14,416 nucleotides of DNA, taken from the NCBI GenBank assembly GCA_021413535.1, contig JAIOQF010000095.1, forward strand, positions 1 through 14,416, written 5' to 3'. The notes under the pieces were generated by a model, which saw only the letters and a program-made list of their open reading frames with translations, did no database searches and was not told the origin of the DNA. This DNA comes from Verrucomicrobiota bacterium (GTDB lineage: Bacteria > Verrucomicrobiota > Verrucomicrobiia > Verrucomicrobiales > Verrucomicrobiaceae). Positions 7,139-13,106 of the stretch are shown here, piece after piece. A program made the position numbers and the translations under genes. Within the stretch, counting starts at the first letter, position 1; every line of letters begins with the position of its first letter.

Positions 7139-7172
7139 TTTAGTCCGTGAACTCCGCGGACTGAAATCCGCG
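7139..7172. terminator. overlapping hairpins between convergent genes (possible bidirectional terminator)
   Basis: Two mutually exclusive stems lie in the 62-bp gap between convergent genes. In one, AGTCCG (7142-7147) pairs with CGGACT (7157-7162) and extends by three more weak pairs. In the other, CGCGGA (7155-7160) pairs with TCCGCG (7167-7172). The position suits a shared terminator, though no good T-run follows on either strand. It may instead be a copy of a dispersed palindromic repeat. Confidence 0.4.
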
Positions 7173-7178
7173 CTCCAT

Positions 7179-8087
7179 TTACTTCTGCGTCAGCCAAATT
7201 TTCGCCACCAAGGGGCGATGGTCGCTGCCATCGTAGTAGTCGGGCACGTCGTAAATGCTGCTGCCGGGGCGGTCCATGTATTTGCTTAGTGTGCGGGTGA
7301 AGAAAATGTAATCCAATCGCGAATAGACGTCGGCGAGCTGCCAGTAGTGCGTCCAAGTTTCCTTGCGCGTATCCCGAAGATGCAGTTCGAAGAGGCCGCC
7401 GGGAGGCTTGGGTTCGCCGATGATGTCCATGATCGGCGCTTCGTTGCGGTTCTCGTTGAAATCGCCGTAGATTACGATTTTTTCCTCCGGATTGGCGGCG
7501 ATCGCCTTGTCCAGGTGTGCCCGTAGCAGGTGTGCCTCGTTGCGGCGCATGAGACTTTCATCCGCCTCGGGAATGGCGCGCTTTGATTTCAAGTGCACCC
7601 CGACGAAGCGCACGTCCAGTCCGGCGCGTAGCTGGAGCGTAGCATCAAGGAAGCCGCGCTGCACGGGGAAGGTGAGGTCGCCAATCTGGTATTTGAGATC
7701 CGTTTGAGAGTTGCGCGCCACGATGGGCAGACGTGTGAGCAAGCCGAGCCGGCGAGAAAGATCGCCGCCGTGCGCGTATTCGAAGTTGGGCAGGTCGAGT
7801 CCGGCTTCCTTCAAACGCCGCTGGAGATCCAGCAGATCTTTTTCCTGGCCGATTTCTGAAACGCCGAGAACATCCGGCTTGATGTCGACGATGAACTTGA
7901 TGACGGCGGCGATTTCCTTCTCAGGCTTTGGCTGGTCTGGCGTGCGCACACCATTGAGGGAGCGCTCCATGCCGAGGTAGTTTTTCAAATTGTAGGCGCA
8001 GAATGTGACGCTCTCGCGCTCCGCTGCCGTCAGTGTGGAAAGGAGCAGCGCCCACAGCACCGCTGAATAAAACAAAAACCGCTTCAT
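7179..8087 (-). CDS. exported endonuclease/exonuclease/phosphatase (EEP) family protein
   Basis: A metal-dependent phosphodiesterase of the EEP (DNase I-like) superfamily; the substrate could be a nucleic acid, a phospholipid or another phosphoester. It has 302 aa. An N-terminal signal peptide (MKRFLFYSAVLWALLLSTLTAA) points to the periplasm or outside. The catalytic motifs appear in order: N33 in YNLKNY, E78 in SEIG (metal ligand), H165 in VHLKSK, D209 and N211 in YGDFNEN, D259 in RLDYIF, and D289/H290 in SDHRP at the C-terminus. The set is complete, so it should be active. The start is an ATG. It lies 46 bp downstream of tatA on the same strand and may share its transcript. The signal peptide lacks a twin-arginine motif, so its neighbourhood with tatA does not mean Tat export. 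Confidence 0.9.
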   Translation of the reverse strand: MKRFLFYSAVLWALLLSTLTAAERESVTFCAYNLKNYLGMERSLNGVRTPDQPKPEKEIAAVIKFIVDIKPDVLGVSEIGQEKDLLDLQRRLKEAGLDLPNFEYAHGGDLSRRLGLLTRLPIVARNSQTDLKYQIGDLTFPVQRGFLDATLQLRAGLDVRFVGVHLKSKRAIPEADESLMRRNEAHLLRAHLDKAIAANPEEKIVIYGDFNENRNEAPIMDIIGEPKPPGGLFELHLRDTRKETWTHYWQLADVYSRLDYIFFTRTLSKYMDRPGSSIYDVPDYYDGSDHRPLVAKIWLTQK

Positions 8088-8133
8088 GGAGCCAGCAGGC
8101 TACAGGAAGCGGCGGGAAAAGACGAGGAGAAAT

Positions 8134-8415
8134 TTAGTCTGCCTTGGCAGGAGCGGCTGACTCCTGCTTTACTGAGTTGGCCTCGGCAACTTTCGGAGTC
8201 TCGATGCGTTTTTCGGGCGCCTTATAGGACTCGTCTGCTGCGCTGTTGAGTTCGGATTCAAATTCTTCCTTAGCTTTGCGAAACTCACCCATGCTGCGTC
8301 CGAGACTGCGGGCGAAGACGGGGAGTTTTTTTGCGCCAAAGAGAACCAGCACCAGGATGCTGATGACGATCATGTCAGGCCCGCTGGGCAGACCGAATGC
8401 GAGAAGGGGATTCAT
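8134..8415 (-). CDS. tatA: twin-arginine translocase subunit TatA/TatE family
   Basis: A pore-forming subunit of the Tat pathway, which exports folded proteins across the inner membrane. From the ATG at 8415 it is 93 aa: a short N-terminus, one membrane span (about 14-27, MIVISILVLVLFGA), the FGAKKLP hinge (26-32), an amphipathic helix (33-52, ARSLGRSMGEFRKAKEEF) and a charged, probably disordered tail. This is the standard TatA layout and size. The frame extends upstream to a longer version, but that extra sequence looks like translated promoter DNA. An ATG at 8427 is also possible. No tatB or tatC is in view, so the rest of the system must be elsewhere. The EEP gene follows 46 bp downstream. 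Confidence 0.87.
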   Translation of the reverse strand: MNPLLAFGLPSGPDMIVISILVLVLFGAKKLPVFARSLGRSMGEFRKAKEEFESELNSAADESYKAPEKRIETPKVAEANSVKQESAAPAKAD

Positions 8416-8422
8416 GGTTTCA

Positions 8423-8450
8423 ATCATAGAACAGCTACGGTGAAGTTCAA
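8423..8450 (-). promoter_or_regulatory. candidate sigma-70 promoter of tatA, very close to the start codon
   Basis: On the minus strand TTGAAC, a 16-bp spacer and TATGAT (5/6 match to the -10) end 7 bp before the tatA ATG at 8415. Transcription would start at or next to the ATG, implying a leaderless or nearly leaderless message. The -35 is a 4/6 match. Confidence 0.4.
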
Positions 8451-8553
8451 TGATATCTTTCACGGCGTTGCTGCGCGTAACGATCTGAATCACTATTGGG
8501 CGACCAGACAAGCCAACCCTGACTGGCTGGGAACGTCATCCGCGCTTAGACCT

Positions 8554-8572
8554 CGCGCAGACCTGGTGCGCG
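8554..8572. repeat. hairpin in the gap between the small GYF_2-like gene and tatA
   Basis: CGCGCA-N7-TGCGCG is a perfect 6-bp stem, 74 bp downstream of the minus-strand gene ending at 8646. No T-run follows on the minus strand, so it is a poor intrinsic terminator. Nothing else is recognised in the 230-bp gap 8416-8645 apart from the tatA promoter. Confidence 0.25.
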
Positions 8573-8645
8573 TTACTGATGGTCTGTAAGCCGGAAAACG
8601 TTTGCTGGATGTCAGGTCGGGTGAATGCGTTAGCGTAAGACGGAC

Positions 8646-8915
8646 TTAGGCGGCTTTCTTGGCCGACTTGGCGGCCGGAGTGCTGCGCTTGCGCGGTGCA
8701 GCTTTGGCGACCGGCTTGGTCTCGGTGATTACAGGAGCGGCTTCGGCCATCCAAGTTCCGAGGGGCAGCCAGTCATGGCTGTTGACTGAGCGCACGTAGT
8801 CATGATCCACGAGAACGCTGCGCTGGCGGAAGCTGGCAATTTCAACAGCAGTGAAGGCGCCGAATTCAACAAAGTTACGACTGATGATGTAGTGGGCAGG
8901 GGTGTTTTTTTTCAA
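8646..8915 (-). CDS. small GYF_2-like domain protein with a histone-H1-like Lys/Ala/Pro tail
   Basis: An 89-aa protein of unknown function. The TTG start at 8915 gives MKKN, directly followed by a GYF_2/DUF4339-like module (about 8-55): HYIIS, then EFGAF (17-21, in place of the usual YGPF), a helix-like EIASFRQRSV, DHDYVR and HDWLPLGTW with W49. The last 33 residues (from about 57) are rich in Ala, Pro and Lys/Arg, including KAAPRKRS and AAKSAKKAA, like the tails of bacterial histone-H1-like proteins. The frame stays open upstream to 9083, but that part has no domain-like sequence, is low in quality and lies in the divergent gap with recF; it is probably not coding. TTG is the only plausible start next to the domain, and no Shine-Dalgarno is seen. 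The tail may bind nucleic acid or acidic partners; this is inference. Confidence 0.65.
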   Translation of the reverse strand: MKKNTPAHYIISRNFVEFGAFTAVEIASFRQRSVLVDHDYVRSVNSHDWLPLGTWMAEAAPVITETKPVAKAAPRKRSTPAAKSAKKAA

Positions 8916-9128
8916 TGTGTTTGATGGGGGTGTAGTGGTTTTGTTGCGCTGTGCCGGATGAGGCCGGCTCAAAGCGGGCGGAGTATCTGCTCCATGCTGG
9001 GAATGATGGCAAGCGACAATCATGCCATGTTCAACACGGCTGGGGATTTTATTGCTATAAGTTCCATATTTTTCGTCTGACAACCAGCACGCTGGACAAG
9101 TGTTCCTGCCTCCGCATCATTCGGGGAC

Positions 9129-10196
9129 ATGCTGACCCGGATGATTTTGCGCGACTTTCGCTGTCTTGCTTCCGTGGAAGTGGAGCCTCACCCGCAATTA
9201 ACTTTTGTAGTCGGGCACAACGCGCAAGGCAAGACATCGCTGTTAGAAGCAGTGTGCGTGCTGATGCGTCTGCAATCTCCCCGCACATCGTCGCGGGCGG
9301 ACTGGTTGAGATTTGGGGCGGAGTCTTGCTTGATAGAGGGTGCGTGGGAGCAGCGCATGTTGCGACATGCCCAGACGAAGGCGACCCGGCGTCTGGCGGT
9401 GGACGGTGCGGTCTGCACTCGCGCGGCGGATTATTTGTCAGCCTCGGCGCTGGTGGTGTGGCTGGATCATGCTGATATGAATCTCGCTCGCGGTGGAGCG
9501 GAGCACCGGCGGAGGCATTTGGATTTCACGGCGGCGCAATTGTTTCCGGACTATTTGACGGCGCTGCGGCAATACGAGCGGGCGCTGAGGGCGCGAAATT
9601 TTTTACTCAAACGAGATGCTAACATATCCTGGAAGCAGGTGGATGCGTATGGAGTCATCCTGGATAAAAATGCCGCGGTTATTACTCGCTGTCGTCGGGA
9701 GCTGGTGCACCGGATGCAGCCGTGGATCGCAGATGCGCAGATGAAGCTGAGCGGGGCAAGGGAGACAGCAACGGCAGCATATGCGCCAGGCTTTGCCGGC
9801 GGGAGTTTGCTGGCTGAGCTGGAGAGAATGCGCGATGCTGAGTCGCGCACGCGACAGACTGCGGCGGGGACGCATCGAGATGATGTGTTGCTAAGCGTGG
9901 GCGGACGTGATGCCGGCACCTTTGCTTCGGAAGGACAGCAGCGAACTTTGAGTCTGGCGCTTAAATTAGCCCAGGCCCGGGTGCTGGAGGAGGATAGGGG
10001 AGTGGCGCCGCTTCTGTTGCTGGATGATGTTTTTGGCGAACTGGATCCGGAGCGGCGGCGGGCGCTGCTGGATTACCTGCCGCAGGGATCACAGAAAATT
10101 ATCACGACAACCTTTCTCGATTGGATGTCGGATGCATCACTGGACGCTGCCGTTTTGCAAGTGGACGACGGTCAGGTCCGGCTGCGCAACTCATGA
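9129..10196 (+). CDS. recF: DNA replication and repair protein RecF
   Basis: An SMC/ABC-like ATPase that, with RecO and RecR, loads RecA onto gapped DNA. The protein is 355 aa, the normal RecF length. Walker A is G29-x4-GKT36 (GHNAQGKT), within the RecF pattern 'G.N.QGKT.LLEA'. GTHRDD is at 247-252. The ABC signature is SEGQQRT at 267-273, and Walker B is LLLLDDVFGELD at 295-306, with D300 as the likely acidic residue. The N-terminus MLTRMILRDFRC matches the RecF pattern 'L..L.L.DFRN', supporting this ATG over the one four codons later. It is not in the common dnaA-dnaN-recF-gyrB cluster; here it lies upstream of the mre operon, separated by an AT-rich gap, and is divergent from the small GYF_2-like gene. 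Confidence 0.93.
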   Translation: MLTRMILRDFRCLASVEVEPHPQLTFVVGHNAQGKTSLLEAVCVLMRLQSPRTSSRADWLRFGAESCLIEGAWEQRMLRHAQTKATRRLAVDGAVCTRAADYLSASALVVWLDHADMNLARGGAEHRRRHLDFTAAQLFPDYLTALRQYERALRARNFLLKRDANISWKQVDAYGVILDKNAAVITRCRRELVHRMQPWIADAQMKLSGARETATAAYAPGFAGGSLLAELERMRDAESRTRQTAAGTHRDDVLLSVGGRDAGTFASEGQQRTLSLALKLAQARVLEEDRGVAPLLLLDDVFGELDPERRRALLDYLPQGSQKIITTTFLDWMSDASLDAAVLQVDDGQVRLRNS

Positions 10197-10234
10197 CTGA
10201 AGGCGCAGGCAGCGGGAGATGATTTGCAATCGCG

Positions 10235-10295
10235 TGTGGAAAATTAATTTATGCCACAGCCTATAATAAATAGTCTAAAAGCCAGCTTTGGATAA
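10235..10295. promoter_or_regulatory. cluster of DnaA-box-like sequences
   Basis: Bases 10235-10243 read TTTTCCACA on the minus strand, an exact match to the DnaA-box consensus TTWTNCACA. Bases 10287-10295 read TTATCCAAA on the minus strand, 8/9 to TTATCCACA. Bases 10249-10258 read TTATGCCACA, a box with one inserted base. They sit in an AT-rich stretch next to recF. Only one exact box means this could be chance, a DnaA-regulated promoter, or part of an origin. Confidence 0.3.
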
Positions 10296-10377
10296 TTGAT
10301 ATCTAATGGAGAAACAAAGCAAATATCGAGCCAATTGGTAAAAATATAATGTGAATTCCTACCATGGAATCTTTCCC

Positions 10378-10406
10378 TTGACGTGATTTCCCCTGCTTCC
10401 TAGCAT
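10378..10406 (+). promoter_or_regulatory. sigma-70-like promoter of the mre operon
   Basis: TTGACG (5/6), a 17-bp spacer and TAGCAT (4/6) form the best promoter in the gap. The start would be near 10413, giving a leader of about 127 nt before mreB. Confidence 0.6.
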
Positions 10407-10411
10407 AGCAC

Positions 10412-10466
10412 CTGCCAGTTAAGCCTTGGCAGTGTGTCGGTTTTGGTTCTTGGAAACCGGAATTTT
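10412..10466 (+). promoter_or_regulatory. hairpins in the mreB leader (possible attenuator)
   Basis: Two small inverted repeats follow the predicted transcription start: CTGCCA/TGGCAG (10412-10417 with 10427-10432) and CGGTTT/AAACCG (10438-10443 with 10454-10459). The second is followed by GAATTTT and could act as a weak terminator. No known riboswitch or leader peptide is recognised. Confidence 0.3.
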
Positions 10467-10539
10467 CGCCGCTCATACACTGCTCGCTCTACTTGTTTTT
10501 CATTCTAATTTTCAACCACAAAACTAATTTTTACACTCC

Positions 10540-11565
10540 ATGTTCGGACGACTTTTTGGATGGGTATCCAATGACATTGGCATCGATCTCGGCACTGCTA
10601 ACACCCTGGTTTACGTCAAGGATCACGGCATCGTTTTACGCGAGCCGTCGGTCGTGGCTGTGAAGCACGCCACGAATGAAGTCGTGGCCGTGGGTGACGA
10701 TGCCAAACGCATGCTCGGGCGCACTCCCGGCAACATCACCGCCATCCGTCCGCTCAAGGATGGGGTCATCGCCGACTTCCGCATCACGGAAGTGATGCTG
10801 CGGCATTTCATTCGCAAGGTTCACAACCGCCGCACGTTTGTGCGTCCGCGCGTGGTCATTGCCGTGCCTTCCGGCATTACGGAAGTGGAGAAACGTGCGG
10901 TGAAAGAATCTGCCGAGCAGGCGGGTGCGCGGGAAGTTTTTCTGATTGAAGAACCCATGGCGGCGGCGATCGGCGTCGGCCTGCCAGTGCAGGAAGCTGC
11001 GGGCAATATGATTGTCGACATCGGCGGCGGCACCACGGAAGTGGCGATCATCTCGCTGAGCGGGATTGTTTACAGCCGCAGCGTGCGGGTCGCGGGTGAT
11101 GAGCTTGACGAAGCGATCATCAACTACATGAAGCGGGCTTACAATCTGATGATTGGCGAGCGCACCGCAGAAGAAATCAAACTGCGCATCGGCTCGGCTT
11201 ATCCCATGGGCAAGGAGACCACGATGGATGTGAAGGGTCGCGACATGGTGGCCGGTCTGCCGAAGACGATCACGATCACCAGCCAGGAAGTTCGCGAGGC
11301 GATGCTGGAACCTTTGAACACGATCATCGATGCGGTGCGCACCACGCTGGAGCGCTGCCCGCCTGAGCTTTCGGCAGATTTGGTCGACCGCGGCATCATG
11401 CTCGCGGGAGGCGGCGCGCTGCTGCGTGGCTTGGACAAGCTGCTGCAAGAGGAGACCGGCCTGCCGGTTCATGTTGCTGATGATCCGCTGAGTGCGGTTG
11501 CCGAGGGCGCTGGCCGCGTGCTTGGAGAGATTGAGTTCCTGCGCAAGGTGAGCACCTCAGACTAA
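10540..11565 (+). CDS. mreB: rod-shape-determining protein MreB (bacterial actin)
   Basis: A bacterial actin that forms membrane-bound filaments in the cytoplasm and positions elongation-phase cell-wall synthesis. It has 341 aa, in the normal range. An amphipathic N-terminal segment (MFGRLFGWVS) suits membrane contact. Actin-fold motifs are in place: phosphate-1 (D16-L-G-T19, then ANTLVYV), connect-1 (IEEPMAAAIG, from about 136), phosphate-2 (D160-I-G-G-G-T-T, then EVA) and the adenosine motif (GIMLAGGGALLRGL, about 285-298). The ATG follows a T-rich leader with no Shine-Dalgarno. First gene of mreB-mreC-mreD-mrdA. The gap of 90 bp to mreC shows no terminator. Confidence 0.97.
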   Translation: MFGRLFGWVSNDIGIDLGTANTLVYVKDHGIVLREPSVVAVKHATNEVVAVGDDAKRMLGRTPGNITAIRPLKDGVIADFRITEVMLRHFIRKVHNRRTFVRPRVVIAVPSGITEVEKRAVKESAEQAGAREVFLIEEPMAAAIGVGLPVQEAAGNMIVDIGGGTTEVAIISLSGIVYSRSVRVAGDELDEAIINYMKRAYNLMIGERTAEEIKLRIGSAYPMGKETTMDVKGRDMVAGLPKTITITSQEVREAMLEPLNTIIDAVRTTLERCPPELSADLVDRGIMLAGGGALLRGLDKLLQEETGLPVHVADDPLSAVAEGAGRVLGEIEFLRKVSTSD

Positions 11566-11655
11566 AACCCGACGGACTTCTCGCGGACTGGGCGAAATCC
11601 AGGCCCGATAGCAATCAGTCCTGTTCCGCCGGAGCTGCAACACGCATCCGCACCC

Positions 11656-12480
11656 ATGAAAAAGACCAACGTGATCGCACTGCTGCTGTTTGTGGCGGCG
11701 CTCGTGGTTGTTTTTCTGCTCGACACCACAGTCACCCGGGGGATTCAGACCAGGGTGATGCAAATGCTCTCACCATTTATTCGCATGGGAGCGGTGACCG
11801 AATCTGAGGTCAAGCGCGCAGTTGAGAGTCCGCAAGATGCGACTGCCTTGCGGAGCGCCAACGAACGTTTGCAGCAAGAGGTGGAGCGTCTGCGCATCAT
11901 CGCCAAGAAATACGACGTGGTGCTCGATGAGAACAACAAGTTCCGTTCGATGCTGAGCTACAAGCAGCAATGGCCGCTCAACCTCATCGCGGCGCGCGTG
12001 CTCCGGCGATCAGCCTCGAACTGGTGGACGACGCTCATCATCGACAAGGGTTCTATTGACGGCGTGGGAACTGACAGTCCGGTGATCACGGATGGCGGAT
12101 TGGTCGGCAAGACTGGCAAGGTGGCGCTGCACACGGCGGAAGTCATGCTGCTGACTGATGAAGAATGCCGCGTCTCGGCACGCATCGAGGGCACACCCTC
12201 GCGCGGAATTCTCAGCGGTGAGCGCGGGGCGCTGGATGTGCAGCCGGATCTGCGATTGCGTTTTCTCGATCGCACAGCTCGGATAGAGTCTGGCGCAAAG
12301 ATTTTTTCGACCGGGGATGGGGGTATTTTTCCTGCGGGCCTGTTGCTGGGCACGGTGAAAAATATTGAAGCCCGGGATGTCTCGGCTGAGGCCGTGGTGA
12401 ATCCGGCGGTGAACTTTTCGCTGCTGGAGGATATTTTTATTGTGCAACCCGAACCCGCTCAGGCAGGTCCCATCAAATGA
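11656..12480 (+). CDS. mreC: rod-shape-determining protein MreC
   Basis: A bitopic inner-membrane protein whose periplasmic part links MreB and MreD to PBP2 and activates it. It has 274 aa: a short positive N-terminus (MKKTN), one membrane span (about 6-22), a periplasmic coiled coil (about 62-100, with SANERLQQEVERLR) and the two-lobed beta domain (about 107-265). The MreC-typical runs are LIIDKGSIDGV (about 127-137), VITDGGLVGK (143-152) and DGGIFPAGLLLG near 216-227. The stop codon overlaps the mreD start (ATGA), so the two are probably translationally coupled. No Shine-Dalgarno is evident before the ATG. Confidence 0.93.
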   Translation: MKKTNVIALLLFVAALVVVFLLDTTVTRGIQTRVMQMLSPFIRMGAVTESEVKRAVESPQDATALRSANERLQQEVERLRIIAKKYDVVLDENNKFRSMLSYKQQWPLNLIAARVLRRSASNWWTTLIIDKGSIDGVGTDSPVITDGGLVGKTGKVALHTAEVMLLTDEECRVSARIEGTPSRGILSGERGALDVQPDLRLRFLDRTARIESGAKIFSTGDGGIFPAGLLLGTVKNIEARDVSAEAVVNPAVNFSLLEDIFIVQPEPAQAGPIK

Positions 12481-13106
12481 CCGTATTTTATTACATCGTC
12501 GTGGGTCTGCTTCTGGCGCTGAGCTTTTGCGCGCAGGAGTTCGTGCCGATGTTCGAGTTTGCCCAGCAGGCGCGGGTGCTGCTGCCGCCCGCTTTCTTTT
12601 TCTCGGCGGCGTTGTCGGTATCTTTTCCTGTGATGTTGGCGCTGGCCTTGTTCACGGGTGTCATCTGGGATGCCCGGCATCTGCCCTATCGCCAGGAAAA
12701 ACAAAAGATCGCCGAATACTCGGAGATGGGAATGGCGGGACCGGCTGTGGAATTGCATGCGGCTACCGGGGGTTCGCTGCCATTGGGCTACACCGCGATC
12801 CTCTTTGCCGGACTCGGAACGTTGATGCAAGGCATCCGGCCGCTTTTTAAACGAGGACGCTGGGAGCTTCCCGTCATCATGGTCGGTCTTGCCACATTCG
12901 TGTGGTTGCTGTTAGAATACTTATTGATGTCTTTCCTGCGCGGCAGCTTTTACTTTCCGACCTTGATGTGGACGAAGCTCGTCACGGACGCGCTGCTGTC
13001 GACCTTGATCGCACCGCTGCTGATTTTCACCCTGCACTCTCTGGCCCGGTGGCTCCGGTTCGAGCAGCCGCGCGAGGGTCTAACCTTCCGCTTCCATGGT
13101 GGTTAA
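12477..13106 (+). CDS. mreD: rod-shape-determining protein MreD
   Basis: A polytopic inner-membrane protein of the elongasome that partners MreC. It has 209 aa, longer than the 162 aa of E. coli MreD. Hydrophobic segments lie at about 3-19, 36-61, 102-118, 130-151 and 167-192. Two soluble loops stand out: a charged one at 66-96 (YRQEKQKIAEYSEMGM) and a basic one near 121-129. Sequence conservation in MreD is low, so the assignment rests largely on its place between mreC and the PBP2 gene and on the membrane pattern. The start overlaps mreC by 4 bp and the end overlaps mrdA by 11 bp. Confidence 0.85.
   Translation: MTVFYYIVVGLLLALSFCAQEFVPMFEFAQQARVLLPPAFFFSAALSVSFPVMLALALFTGVIWDARHLPYRQEKQKIAEYSEMGMAGPAVELHAATGGSLPLGYTAILFAGLGTLMQGIRPLFKRGRWELPVIMVGLATFVWLLLEYLLMSFLRGSFYFPTLMWTKLVTDALLSTLIAPLLIFTLHSLARWLRFEQPREGLTFRFHGG

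Larger units (their letters stand above)
10197..10539. other. AT-rich intergenic region between recF and mreB (343 bp)
   Basis: No credible gene is seen. The first 160 bases are strikingly AT-rich against the GC-rich surroundings and hold two exact TATAAT hexamers (10262-10267, 10345-10350) without convincing -35 partners, as well as DnaA-box-like sites. The second half holds a good sigma-70-like promoter and a leader with hairpins for mreB. Two copies of CTAATTTT (10505-10512, 10524-10531) lie just before the mreB start. Confidence 0.7.

Noticed and set aside
6493..7356. 287-codon minus-strand frame across the lipoprotein and EEP genes
   Set aside because: Arg/His/Gln-rich low-quality composition and complete conflict with two supported genes.
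8134..8511. Longer 125-aa version of TatA
   Set aside because: The extra 32 residues do not resemble a TatA N-terminus and overlap the predicted promoter; the MNPLLAF start gives the standard architecture.
8916..9083. N-terminal extension of the small GYF_2-like gene
   Set aside because: The translated region is Pro/His/Thr-rich with no domain and lies in the divergent gap with recF; the GYF_2-like module begins right after the TTG at 8915.
10262..10350. Two exact TATAAT hexamers in the recF-mreB gap as extra promoters
   Set aside because: Neither has an acceptable -35 at 16-18 bp; in an AT-rich stretch such hexamers are expected by chance.
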